NCBI RefSeq assembly: GCF_001672775.1
Contig: NZ_LZKJ01000108.1
Location: 24,525 to 88,524, forward strand
Source: Mycobacterium kyorinense
GTDB lineage: Bacteria; Actinomycetota; Actinomycetes; Mycobacteriales; Mycobacteriaceae
Direction: 5' to 3'
Length of the DNA stretch: 64,000 nt
In this document: positions 45,423-54,718 of the stretch, piece after piece
Layout: each line of letters opens with the position of its first letter
Position numbering within the stretch: the first letter of the stretch is position 1
Notes under the pieces: generated by a model
Seen by the model: the letters and a program-made list of their open reading frames with translations, nothing else
Databases searched by the model: none
Told to the model about the DNA's origin: nothing
Translations under genes and position numbers: made by a program

Positions 45423-45424
45423 TC

Positions 45425-46915
45425 GTGCCGCTCAACTTGTCGAATCGAGACCAGAATTCCGGGCACCTGTTCTACAACCGGCGGCTGCGCGCAGCGATCA
45501 CCCGCTATTCGGTTCGGATGAAGCACGATGACCGCAAACAGCAGGCCGCACTGGCGTTGTCGGCGGTGTTCGTGATGCTCGGTATCGGGTGGATGACGTT
45601 GCTGCACTTCATGAAACCGGCCGGGTTAGTGGGGCAGTCGCCAATTGTCGGTGACCGCGACACCGGCGGAATCTACGCCAAAGTCGACGGTCGGCTCTAT
45701 CCCGCGCTCAACCTGGCCTCGGCGCGGCTGGCGGTCGGCAGCGCGGCTGCTCCCGCATGGGTCAAAGCCAGCGAGATCGCCCGCCATCCAACCGGACCGA
45801 TGATCGGTATCCCGGGGATACCCGACAACTTCAATGTCCGGTTGACCGCTACATCGGCCTGGTCGATATGCGATACCGCCCCCGCCCGCGGCGGTAACGC
45901 AACACCGGTGGTGACGTCCATCGCGGGTCGGCTTCCGGCCGGGTCCGCCCCGATGGCGCCCGGGCAGGCCATCTTGGCGAGCCACCGTGATGCGACGTAT
46001 GTGATCTGGGGTGGCCACCGATCACGCATCGATCTCAGCGACCGATCCGTCACCTTCAACCTGGGCCTCGACCCGGCCGTGACACGTCCGATCAGCATCT
46101 CCAACGCCTTATACGACGCCCTACCGGCAACGGAACCGCTTGTGGTGCCGGTAATTCCGGAAGCAGGAGAACCGTCGACGTGGCTGCCGGATGTGACCGT
46201 GGGCAACGTGCTGGAAACACGTGACGCCACGGGCGCTGTCAGCGGCTTCTACGTGCTGTTGGCGAACGGTGTGCAAAAGATCAGCGGCTTCGTCGCAGAC
46301 CTGCTGCGCACCGCGGATCCGCAGGGCTCGGCCACACCCAGGTTGATTCCGCCGGGCAAACTCGTCAATATTCCGGCTGTCGACGGGCTCGACGTCGACT
46401 ACTACCCGTCGGGCAAGCTGACTTTCGTCGACACGACCGCGAATCCGGTCACCTGCCTGACGTGGAAGAAGCAGACCGGTGATCCGCAGGCGGAGATCGC
46501 AGTGATCAACGGCCGACGCCTACCGGTCCCGCTGAGCATGGACTCGCACCTGGTGCGGTTGGTGCGTGATGACCGTAGCGCCGACTCGGTCGAAGCCGAT
46601 CAAACGCTGGTGTTGCCGGGCGCGGCGAATCTGGTGGCCATCACCAGCGGCGCGGTCACCTCCGTTAGTCGGGAAAGCTTGTACTGGCTGTCGCCCCAAG
46701 GCGTGCGGTACGGAATCCAATGGGACCAGCAGACTTTGCACGCGCTGGCGCTGGATCCGCGTGGCGCGGTGCAGGCGCCGTGGCCGATCGTGCGCACATT
46801 CGCCGCCGGGCCGGCGATCAGTCGCGACAGCGCCCTGCTGGCGCGCGACACCATCGCCGGCGGCGGCCCCGTGGCACCGATCCCCGGAGCCGACAACCGC
46901 ACAGCAGGAGGTTAA
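45425..46915 (+). CDS. eccB2: EccB2, ESX-2 core membrane component
   Basis: ESX-2 counterpart of EccB1, 496 residues from GTG 45425. It starts VPLNLSNRDQNSGHLFYNRRL, as Rv3895c does. One membrane helix (about 42-65, AALALSAVFVMLGIGWMTLLHF) leads to the periplasmic domain with WSICDTA and CLTWKKQTGDPQAE. It ends directly before the eccC2 RBS; the last codons GGAGGT TAA themselves form part of the RBS for eccC2. No downstream pore partners are encoded here. Confidence 0.93.
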   Translation: MPLNLSNRDQNSGHLFYNRRLRAAITRYSVRMKHDDRKQQAALALSAVFVMLGIGWMTLLHFMKPAGLVGQSPIVGDRDTGGIYAKVDGRLYPALNLASARLAVGSAAAPAWVKASEIARHPTGPMIGIPGIPDNFNVRLTATSAWSICDTAPARGGNATPVVTSIAGRLPAGSAPMAPGQAILASHRDATYVIWGGHRSRIDLSDRSVTFNLGLDPAVTRPISISNALYDALPATEPLVVPVIPEAGEPSTWLPDVTVGNVLETRDATGAVSGFYVLLANGVQKISGFVADLLRTADPQGSATPRLIPPGKLVNIPAVDGLDVDYYPSGKLTFVDTTANPVTCLTWKKQTGDPQAEIAVINGRRLPVPLSMDSHLVRLVRDDRSADSVEADQTLVLPGAANLVAITSGAVTSVSRESLYWLSPQGVRYGIQWDQQTLHALALDPRGAVQAPWPIVRTFAAGPAISRDSALLARDTIAGGGPVAPIPGADNRTAGG

Positions 46916-46917
46916 CC

Positions 46918-49900
46918 GTGTCGAAACGCAGTTTCGTCATCGGCGTGCGCACACCTCCGCCGGTTGTGCGGCCCACCCGGGTGGCGGTCGCTTCGCCCCT
47001 GGCCCTGCCGCAGCGCGAACCACGAAACATCGTGGTGATGATCGCCTTTCCGGCGCTGCTGGTTGGAATCTTCGGCACGCTCGTGGTGATGTACGCGTCG
47101 GGCGCCCGTTCGCTGCAGTCCGGCGTGTTCCCGATGATGGGGTTATTCGGATTCGGCGCGCTGATGTTCAGCGGTCGTTTCGCCCGGGGCCGCCGAATCA
47201 GTTGGGGCGAGCAGGAAAAGCAGCGGCGCGGCTATCTGCGTCAACTCGACGAGGACCGTGACGAAGTACAGCATGCTGCGCAGCGCCAACGACGTAGCCA
47301 ATTGTTCGTCCACGCTGATCCCCGGCGGCTGGACGGTGTCATCGGCGGCCCGCGGATGTGGGAGCGCCGGCCGGGTGACCCCGACTTCCTCGACGTCCGC
47401 CTCGGGATCGGTGTCCAGCAGACCAGTGAATCAGCGGTGTCGTTGCAGTGGCCTGACATCCCCGTCGGCGAAGAGCTCGAGCCGGTCACCGGCGGCGCGT
47501 TCCGAGATTTCATTGTGGAGCAGACCAAAATTCGCGACATCGGCAAGGTGCTGAGCTTGCGATCGAGACCCGGGTTCAGTTTCACCAGCGAGGATTCCGG
47601 CCAACTGCACGCCCTGGCGCGGTCGGTCTTGTGCTCACTCGCGGTCTACCACAATCCCAGCGACCTGAAATTCTTGTTGGTCACCCGTCAACCGTACCGG
47701 TGGTCCTGGCTGGTCTGGCTGCCGCACAACCAGCACGACGAAATGTTCGACGCGTGCGGGATGCGGCGACTGGTGTTCGCCTCACCCACCGAACTCGAGG
47801 AGACGCTCGACGCCGAGTTGCACCGTAAAGGCCGTGGGCCCTGGACACCGCCAACCGAGGCCAGTCCAACGTCGGTGCCGTCGCCGAGCGGTCTGACGTT
47901 GGGCCCGCATTGGCTGATCATCGACGACGGTGTCGGAATGGCCGAACAGTGGGAGAGCGTCACCGGTCAGAAGGGTATGACCGGAATCACGTTGCTGCGG
48001 TTGACCACCCGAACCGGCGTCGGCGTGGGGTTCACCGACGACAACGAGCGCTTCACACTTCGCGGCGGCCGGCTGTGGCACCGCGACAGTTTCTACGCCG
48101 TCGCCGACCGGCTCGCCGCAACTACCGCTGACCGCTACGCGCGGGCTCTGGCGCGGTGGTCGCCGTGCGGCCACGAAGAATTGCCCGAAACGCAGAGCCA
48201 GGGCGGCGACCTGCTGCGCGCGTTGGGCATCACCGATGCTCGCAACCTCGATGTCGATCGGCTTTGGGCCGAAAGCCGCGGACGTGGCGATCCGAACTGG
48301 GCGATGGTTCCCGTCGGCGTGAAACGCGGCAATGAACTGCAACATGTCATTCTGCGCGCCAAAGACTTCGGTGGATACGGCTTCCATTCGGTGGTGATCG
48401 GCACATCCGGGTCGGGCAAGTCCGAGTACTTCTTGTCGTTGTGCAACGGGATTGCGCTGTCGCATTCACCCGAGGCGTTCAATGTGATCTTCGTCGACAT
48501 GAAGTTCGAATCCGCGGCCCAGGACCTGACGGGATTCCCGCATGTCGCGGGTTCACTTTCCAACCTTGGCAAGGACGATCGGCACCTCGCCGAGCGGATG
48601 CGCAAAGCCATCAACGGTGAAATCGCCCGGCGCTATCGGCTTTTCAAGATGGCTGGTGCCCGAGATGCCAATGAGTACGAGGAGATGCGGCTGGCCGGAC
48701 GCGATTTGGAGCCGGTGCCCATCCTCTTGGTCATCATCGACGAATATTTGGAGCTATTCATTCACCAACCGCAGTGGATCGACCTGGTCATCCATATCGG
48801 GCAAGAGGGCCGCGGATGCAACGTGTTCTTCACACTCGGCGGCCAACGGCTGGACCTGTCATCACTGAGCAAGGTCAAGAGCAACATCGCTTTTCGGGTG
48901 GCGCTGCGCGCCGAGACCGCCGAGGACTCCCGTGACGTGATCGGCAGCGATGCGGCTTTGCACCTGCCGTCGAAGGAGAACGGCTATGCACTGCTCAAGG
49001 TCGGACCCCGTGACTTGGAGCAGTTTCGGTGCTTCTATGTCTCGGCGCCGTTCGTTCTGCCGAAGCAAGCAGCCCAGCTGAATCACACCGTGAATGTCGG
49101 TTTCTCTAAACCGCGCTCCCTCAGCTGGGAATACCAGCCACTCAACGACGCGGACAGCGCAGCGCTGGCGGTCGCTGACCAGCCCGAGCATCCCGACGAA
49201 TTCCTCTACGATTCCGACGGCTTCCGGAAGAAGAAGCTGGTCGACGTGATCCGCGAGTCGCTCGCTGCTCACCCCGCACGTCCGCCGCATCAGATCTGGC
49301 TTCCGCCGCTGGACGTCAGCGAGCCGGTCGATGCACTGGTGTCGCGCTGGCGCGGCAAGCCCTGGCACGTGGACTATGGCCAAAACCGGGGGCTGATCTT
49401 CCCGGTCGGCATGGTCGACGTGCCCGACGAGCACGCGCAGCGCGTGCACGCCATCGACGCCGAGATGGACAACATCATGGTTGTCGCCACTGCCCAACGC
49501 GGTAAGTCGACCACGTTGATGACGTTGACGGCGGCCGCGGCATTGATGTATCGGCCGGAGCGGGTGACGTTCTTCTGCATTGGCGCGTCGCTGTTCCCGG
49601 TCGAACCAATCCCGCATGTGGCGTCGGTGGTCAGCCTGACCGACAGCGAAGGCGTATCACGCACCATCGCCTCGGTCGAGGCCGTGATCCGGGCGCGAGA
49701 GGGGTCGTTCAAGCACCATCAGATCGACATCGCCGCGTTCCGCGAGCGGCGCTTCGGCGCGGCGGGTGGCGCCGCCGCAGACCCTGGCGACAGATTCGGC
49801 GACGTGTTTTTGGTGATCGACAACTTCGGCGACCTCTACGAGAAGGACAGCGCCATCGGTGATCGGGCGATCGCCATCGCCCGACAGGGACTCTCCTATG

Positions 49901-50985
49901 GCGTGCACGTCATTACCAGTGCCAACGCGTGGCTGATCGGACAGAAGCAAGCCCTGCTCAACGTGTCGAACGCGCGGATACAACTGCGGCTCAGCAATCC
50001 CGACGAGTCGCAGATGGGTACCGGGATCGAGCAGCGCAAGGCCGCGCGAAACACCCTGGACAAGCCGGGATTCGGTCTCACCCCGCAGGGACATGAGTTG
50101 CTGGTCGGGGTACCCGAGATCACCGCCGCCGATGGTGCGCGGTTGGCGACGCGCGAGGTGGGAGCCGTCATCGCGGGGCTGTCCGGTGTGCAGCGGATCG
50201 AGGCCCTTGCCCGCCTGCCCGAACACGTTGCGCTGACCCGGATTATCGCCCGGTTTGCCGGCAGCGACCAGGCGGCCGATCCGCTCAACGTCGCATTCGC
50301 GATCGGTGAGAGCGCCTTACAACCGGTGGCGCTGCCAATGCGTACCCTGCCCAACTTGCTCGTGGTGGGACGCCAATCATGCGGCAAAACCACGGCTTTG
50401 GCGGCGTTGGGCCAGGCGATCATCAGCCGATTCGGGCCTGAGCAGGCGCAGATCACGATCATCGACCCGAAGACCTCACTGATCGGCGCAATCCGCGGCC
50501 CGCATGTCCGCGCCTACGCGTACACCCCCGAGGACATCGACGAGGTGGTCGAAGAGTTGGCGCAACTCATGATCCACCGTCTGCCGCCGTCGGGTCTGAG
50601 CCAAGAGGAACTCCTCAACCGGGACACCTGGGACGGCCCCCGCCATTTCGTGCTGATCGACGACGAGCAGGAGTTGCGGCCGCACGGAGGGATCGGAAAA
50701 TCGGCCGCCACCGCACCGCTGTGGGGTTTGATCGAACGCAGCCGCGACATCGGCCTGCATGTCATCGCTTCGCGGTTGCCCGGCAACTGGGCCGGGGTGT
50801 CGGTGATGAACCCGTTCCTACAGAAGATGATCGGCTCGCGGGCACCGACTCTGTTCATGGACAACGACCCAGCGACGGTGAAAGTCTTTGGTCGGGTCAA
50901 CGCCCAGCAGTTGCCACCCGGCCGCGGTTTGTTGGTGACGATCGACGGCGCGATCGAGGGTGTGTTGGTGGGGGCGCCCGACTGA
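46918..50985 (+). CDS. eccC2: EccC2, full-length ESX-2 secretion ATPase
   Basis: Single-chain FtsK/SpoIIIE ATPase of 1355 residues (unlike the split ESX-1 pair). GTG 46918 follows GCAGGAGGT. Two membrane helices (about 37-85) precede three NTPase domains. Walker A sites are GTSGSGKSE (about 494), ATAQRGKST (about 857) and GRQSCGKTT (about 1151), with Walker B LLVIIDEY, VFLVIDNF and HFVLIDDE. All appear intact, so the ATPase is probably functional although the rest of ESX-2 is not in this window. recR converges on its end with a 1-base gap. Confidence 0.94.
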   Translation: MSKRSFVIGVRTPPPVVRPTRVAVASPLALPQREPRNIVVMIAFPALLVGIFGTLVVMYASGARSLQSGVFPMMGLFGFGALMFSGRFARGRRISWGEQEKQRRGYLRQLDEDRDEVQHAAQRQRRSQLFVHADPRRLDGVIGGPRMWERRPGDPDFLDVRLGIGVQQTSESAVSLQWPDIPVGEELEPVTGGAFRDFIVEQTKIRDIGKVLSLRSRPGFSFTSEDSGQLHALARSVLCSLAVYHNPSDLKFLLVTRQPYRWSWLVWLPHNQHDEMFDACGMRRLVFASPTELEETLDAELHRKGRGPWTPPTEASPTSVPSPSGLTLGPHWLIIDDGVGMAEQWESVTGQKGMTGITLLRLTTRTGVGVGFTDDNERFTLRGGRLWHRDSFYAVADRLAATTADRYARALARWSPCGHEELPETQSQGGDLLRALGITDARNLDVDRLWAESRGRGDPNWAMVPVGVKRGNELQHVILRAKDFGGYGFHSVVIGTSGSGKSEYFLSLCNGIALSHSPEAFNVIFVDMKFESAAQDLTGFPHVAGSLSNLGKDDRHLAERMRKAINGEIARRYRLFKMAGARDANEYEEMRLAGRDLEPVPILLVIIDEYLELFIHQPQWIDLVIHIGQEGRGCNVFFTLGGQRLDLSSLSKVKSNIAFRVALRAETAEDSRDVIGSDAALHLPSKENGYALLKVGPRDLEQFRCFYVSAPFVLPKQAAQLNHTVNVGFSKPRSLSWEYQPLNDADSAALAVADQPEHPDEFLYDSDGFRKKKLVDVIRESLAAHPARPPHQIWLPPLDVSEPVDALVSRWRGKPWHVDYGQNRGLIFPVGMVDVPDEHAQRVHAIDAEMDNIMVVATAQRGKSTTLMTLTAAAALMYRPERVTFFCIGASLFPVEPIPHVASVVSLTDSEGVSRTIASVEAVIRAREGSFKHHQIDIAAFRERRFGAAGGAAADPGDRFGDVFLVIDNFGDLYEKDSAIGDRAIAIARQGLSYGVHVITSANAWLIGQKQALLNVSNARIQLRLSNPDESQMGTGIEQRKAARNTLDKPGFGLTPQGHELLVGVPEITAADGARLATREVGAVIAGLSGVQRIEALARLPEHVALTRIIARFAGSDQAADPLNVAFAIGESALQPVALPMRTLPNLLVVGRQSCGKTTALAALGQAIISRFGPEQAQITIIDPKTSLIGAIRGPHVRAYAYTPEDIDEVVEELAQLMIHRLPPSGLSQEELLNRDTWDGPRHFVLIDDEQELRPHGGIGKSAATAPLWGLIERSRDIGLHVIASRLPGNWAGVSVMNPFLQKMIGSRAPTLFMDNDPATVKVFGRVNAQQLPPGRGLLVTIDGAIEGVLVGAPD

Positions 50986-50986
50986 G

Positions 50987-51598
50987 TTACGCCATCGCGC
51001 GACGGCCGGTCAACGCACGGCCCAGCGTCAACTCGTCGGCGAACTCCAGATCACCGCCCATCGGCAACCCGGACGCGATCCGGGTCACCGTCAGGCCGGG
51101 AATGTCGCGCAACATCCGCACCAGGTAGGTGGCCGTCGCCTCGCCCTCGGTGTTGGGGTCGGTGGCAATGATCACCTCGGTGATGTCCACCCCGTCGGTC
51201 TGCTCACCGATCCTGTTCAGCAACTCGCGGATCCGCAGCTGCTCGGGACCGACCCCAGACAGCGGATCCAACGCTCCGCCCAGCACGTGGTAGCGACCGC
51301 GGAACTCACGGGTGCGCTCCACGGCCTGGATATCTTTGGGCTCCTCGACCACGCACACCACCGAACCGTCGCGGCGCGGATCCGCGCAGATGCGGCACCG
51401 TTCGTCGTCGGAGACGTTGCCGCACACCGCGCAAAACCGCACACCGTCGCGGACCCTGCCCAGAACTGCAGCGAGCCGGTCGATATCGGTCGGTTCCACC
51501 GACAGCAGGTGGAACGCAATGCGCTGTGCACTCTTCGGCCCGATGCCCGGCAGCTTGCCGAGCTCGTCGATCAGGTCCTGGACAGGTCCCTCAAACAT
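50987..51598 (-). CDS. recR: Recombination mediator RecR
   Basis: RecFOR-pathway protein that loads RecA at gaps, 203 residues. The helix-hairpin-helix ([24 protein letters not shown]), the four-Cys zinc finger (CAVCGN...RCRIC, about 56-72) and the Toprim domain ([33 protein letters not shown]) are present in order. It is downstream of the ybaB-like gene on the same strand, as is common in bacteria. Confidence 0.96.
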   Translation of the reverse strand: MFEGPVQDLIDELGKLPGIGPKSAQRIAFHLLSVEPTDIDRLAAVLGRVRDGVRFCAVCGNVSDDERCRICADPRRDGSVVCVVEEPKDIQAVERTREFRGRYHVLGGALDPLSGVGPEQLRIRELLNRIGEQTDGVDITEVIIATDPNTEGEATATYLVRMLRDIPGLTVTRIASGLPMGGDLEFADELTLGRALTGRRAMA

Positions 51599-51607
51599 GT
51601 CGGTGCG

Positions 51608-51943
51608 TCAGGACTCCGGCATGCCCAGCGCGCTGCCCATCCCGCCAGCTAGCGGGCCGAGTTGCTCCTGCGCCATCGTGGTGACCTGCTTGGAGGCATC
51701 AGCCAGCGCGCCGACGATCAAATCCTGCAGCGTCTCGACGTCGTCAGGGTCGACGACCTTGGGATCGATCTTGATCGCCACAACCTCGCCGCTGCCCTTG
51801 ACCGTGACGTCGACCAAGTCGCCGCCGGCTTTGCCGTGCACCTCGGAATTGGCAAGTCGCTGCTGGGCGGCAATCAGTTGTTGTTGCATCTGCTGCGCCT
51901 GCGCGAGCAGCGCCGACATGTCGGGCTGGCCTCCAGGTTGCAT
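51608..51943 (-). CDS. YbaB/EbfC nucleoid-associated protein
   Basis: DNA-binding YbaB/EbfC family protein (Rv3716c type), 111 residues. [20 protein letters not shown] forms the N-terminal helix, followed by [21 protein letters not shown] and [17 protein letters not shown]. In bacteria it lies between dnaX and recR; here amidase and lipid genes separate it from dnaX, as in M. tuberculosis. It ends 9 bases before recR. Confidence 0.93.
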   Translation of the reverse strand: MQPGGQPDMSALLAQAQQMQQQLIAAQQRLANSEVHGKAGGDLVDVTVKGSGEVVAIKIDPKVVDPDDVETLQDLIVGALADASKQVTTMAQEQLGPLAGGMGSALGMPES

Positions 51944-52052
51944 GACGGTCCCCTTGCGTTGTGGTCTCGAGTTGGTTTCGGCTCGGTTGCGGCTACGTCG
52001 ATCGGGCGGTTCGAAACATCAAGCCTAGTCGGCGCCGGGCTACCGTGGCGCG

Positions 52053-52805
52053 GTGCGCGTATCAGTCGTTTGCCTGCGTGTCGGGATTGCCATCACCGCT
52101 GCGGTATTCATGGTTGCTCCGGCGCCGGCCACCGCCGTGCCCACCAACATCGCCGGAATGATCGTGTTTCTCGATCCTGGGCACAACGGGGCCAACGATG
52201 CTTCCATCGGCCGTCAGGTGCCCACCGGCCGCGGGGGCACCAAAGACTGCCAGGCCAGCGGCACGTCGGCCAACGACGGCTATCCAGAGCACACGTTCAC
52301 CTGGGACACCACGCTGCGAATCCGCGCCGCGCTCAACGCGCTGGGTGCCCGCACCGCCCTGTCACGCGGAAACGACGACGCGCTGGGCCCCTGCGTCGAC
52401 CAGCGCGCCGAAATGGCCAACGCGTTACACCCGAATGCGATCGTGAGCATCCACGCCGACGGCGGTCCGGCCACCGGGCGGGGATTTCACGTCAACTACT
52501 CGGCGCCGCCACTCAACCAAGCCCAGGCCGGCCCATCCGTGCAGTTCGCCCGGATCATGCGCGACCAGCTGCAGGCATCGGGTATCCCGCCGGCCAACTA
52601 CATCGGCCAAGACGGTCTTTACGGAAGATCCGACCTCGCCGGTCTGAACCTGGCGCAATACCCGTCGGTGCTCGTCGAACTGGGCAACATGAAAAACCCC
52701 GCCGACTCGGCGCTGATGCAGACCCCCGCCGGCCGGCAGAAGTACGCCGATGCCGTGGTCAAGGGCATCGCGGGGTTCCTGGGCAGCCAGGCCAGCCGAA
52801 GCTAG
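52053..52805 (+). CDS. N-acetylmuramoyl-L-alanine amidase (Rv3717/Ami1 type)
   Basis: Zinc amidase of the Amidase_3 family that removes stem peptides from peptidoglycan. GTG 52053 starts a signal peptide (cleavage after about residue 30, TAVPTNIA). The catalytic domain has FLDPGHNGAND with the zinc His, DASIGRQVPTGRGG as the regulatory hairpin, YPEHTFTWDT, SIHADGGPATGRGFHV and ILVELGNMKN-like VLVELGNMKNPAD with the catalytic Glu. The length is 250 residues. It is divergent from ybaB with a 109-base gap. Confidence 0.93.
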   Translation: MRVSVVCLRVGIAITAAVFMVAPAPATAVPTNIAGMIVFLDPGHNGANDASIGRQVPTGRGGTKDCQASGTSANDGYPEHTFTWDTTLRIRAALNALGARTALSRGNDDALGPCVDQRAEMANALHPNAIVSIHADGGPATGRGFHVNYSAPPLNQAQAGPSVQFARIMRDQLQASGIPPANYIGQDGLYGRSDLAGLNLAQYPSVLVELGNMKNPADSALMQTPAGRQKYADAVVKGIAGFLGSQASRS

Positions 52806-52814
52806 CCCGGCGCG

Positions 52815-53252
52815 TCAGCTCTCGAGTTCCTTCTTCAAGTTGGCCAGCACCTCGGCCTGGATCTTCTTCAGCCCCAACGGGGCGAACGTCTTCTCGAAGA
52901 ACCCCTTGACCCCGCCCGCGCCGGTCCAGGTGGTCTTGACGGTGACGCTGGAACCCGGGCCCGCCGGCGCCACCGTCCAGTTGGTGACCATCGTCGAGTT
53001 GGCGTCCTTCTCGATGACGGCATGACCGGCGACATCGACACTGGCCTGCACATCGCGAACCCGGGATTTAGTGGCCTGCAGCTTCCACCTGGCAACGGTG
53101 CCTTGACCCTGGCCGCCTTGCAGTACCTGGTAGTCGCGATAGTGCTCGGAGAGGATCTTGGGGCGGACGTTCTGGTAGTCGGCGACGGCGGTCAGCACCG
53201 CCTCGGGCTGCGCATTGATCAAGATCGTGCTGGCTGCGCTGACCTGTCCCAT
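52815..53252 (-). CDS. SRPBCC-family protein (Rv3718c type)
   Basis: START/SRPBCC-fold protein of 145 residues from ATG 53252, with AAGGAG 9 bases upstream. The family binds hydrophobic ligands. The sequence MGQVSAASTILINAQPEAVLTAVADYQNVRP is followed by DYQVLQGGQGQGTVARWKLQ and a C-terminal helix (IQAEVLANLKKELES). No membrane or signal segment. Ligand unknown. It converges on the amidase gene. Confidence 0.85.
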   Translation of the reverse strand: MGQVSAASTILINAQPEAVLTAVADYQNVRPKILSEHYRDYQVLQGGQGQGTVARWKLQATKSRVRDVQASVDVAGHAVIEKDANSTMVTNWTVAPAGPGSSVTVKTTWTGAGGVKGFFEKTFAPLGLKKIQAEVLANLKKELES

Positions 53253-53347
53253 CAGGCAAGACTCCTTCACTGTGGATGTGCTGACACTGTGTGCCGCACG
53301 CCGCTGGATCGATGCGTTGGCCGGTGTCGGGGACTAGGGTAACTGTG

Positions 53348-54718
53348 GTGCCTGTTCGCCAAGCCGACTTACACCGGGCGGGCGTCGAGCGGTTATTGGG
53401 AAGCTATCGCTCCATTCCCGCGACGGCGTCCGTCCGGCTTGCCAAGCCCACGTCCAATCTGTTTCGCGCCCGCAGCAAACGAACTGCGCCGGGGCTCGAC
53501 ACATCGGGGTTGACCAACGTCATTTCCGTCGACCCCGAGGCGCGCACCGCCGACGTGGCCGGCATGTGCACCTATGAGGACCTGGTTGCCGCGACGCTGC
53601 CGTACGGGCTGTCGCCGCTGGTCGTGCCGCAGCTCAAGACCATCACCCTCGGCGGCGCGGTCACCGGGCTGGGCATCGAGTCGGCGTCGTTCCGCAACGG
53701 CTTGCCGCACGAGTCGGTGCTCGAGATGGACATTCTCACCGGGGCCGGCGAGTTGCTCACCGTCTCGCCGCAACAGCACCCCGACCTGTATCGGGCGTTT
53801 CCGAATTCGTATGGCACCCTTGGTTATTCGACCCGGCTGCGGATCGCGTTGGAGCCCATCAAGCCTTTCGTCGCGCTGCGGCACCTGCGCTTTCATGCGC
53901 TGACCGACATGGTGGCGGCGATGGATCGCATCATCGACACCGGCGGATGGGACGGTGTGCCCGTCGACTACCTCGATGGGGTGGTGTTCAGTGCCGACGA
54001 GAGCTACCTGTGCCTCGGTGCGCGGACCGCCACACCGGGCCCGGTCAGCGACTACACCGGGCAGAACATCTACTACCGCTCGATCCAGCACGACACCGGC
54101 AGCAAAGAAGACCGGTTGACGATGCACGACTACTTCTGGCGGTGGGATACGGACTGGTTCTGGTGTTCACGCTCGTTCGGCGCGCAGAACCCCCGGGTGC
54201 GGTGGTGGTGGCCACGCCGCTACCGGCGCAGCAGCTTCTACTGGAAGCTGGTGGCCTTGGACCAGCGATTCGATATCGCCGACCGGATCGAGAAGCGCAA
54301 TGGGCGCCCGCCGCGCGAGCGGGTGGTGCAAGACATCGAGGTACCGATCGAGCGCATCGACGAATTCCTGACCTGGTTTTTGGACACTGTGCCGATCACG
54401 CCGGTCTGGCTATGCCCGCTGCGGCTGCGCGACCAGGACGGCTGGCCGCTGTATCCCATCCGCGCGGGCCGCACCTACGTCAACGCCGGCTTCTGGTCGT
54501 CGGTGCCGGTCGGCGCCACCGAGGGTGCGACGAACCGGTTGATCGAGGCGAAGGTCAGCGAGCTCGACGGGCACAAGTCGCTGTACTCCGAGTCCTACTA
54601 CAGCCGTGAGGAATTCGACGAACTCTACGGCGGGGAAGCCTACAAAACGGTCAAGAAGATGTATGACCCGGACTCGCGTCTCCTGGACCTCTACGCGAAG
54701 GCGGTGCAACGACGATGA
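53348..54718 (+). CDS. FAD-linked oxidoreductase (Rv3719 type)
   Basis: FAD_binding_4 (PCMH-type) oxidoreductase of 456 residues. The start is GTG 53348 (GTG 53345 is adjacent). The N-terminal FAD domain includes TNVISVDPEARTADVAGMCTYEDLVAATLP, LGGAVTGLGIESASFRNG and YGTLGYSTRLRIALEP; the C-terminal part holds VVQDIEVPIERIDEFLTWF. It overlaps the methyltransferase gene by 4 bases. Such pairs (for example the Rv0449c/Rv0447c or Tms type) make 10-methyl branched fatty acids, so a reductase role in lipid modification is likely. Confidence 0.85.
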   Translation: MPVRQADLHRAGVERLLGSYRSIPATASVRLAKPTSNLFRARSKRTAPGLDTSGLTNVISVDPEARTADVAGMCTYEDLVAATLPYGLSPLVVPQLKTITLGGAVTGLGIESASFRNGLPHESVLEMDILTGAGELLTVSPQQHPDLYRAFPNSYGTLGYSTRLRIALEPIKPFVALRHLRFHALTDMVAAMDRIIDTGGWDGVPVDYLDGVVFSADESYLCLGARTATPGPVSDYTGQNIYYRSIQHDTGSKEDRLTMHDYFWRWDTDWFWCSRSFGAQNPRVRWWWPRRYRRSSFYWKLVALDQRFDIADRIEKRNGRPPRERVVQDIEVPIERIDEFLTWFLDTVPITPVWLCPLRLRDQDGWPLYPIRAGRTYVNAGFWSSVPVGATEGATNRLIEAKVSELDGHKSLYSESYYSREEFDELYGGEAYKTVKKMYDPDSRLLDLYAKAVQRR

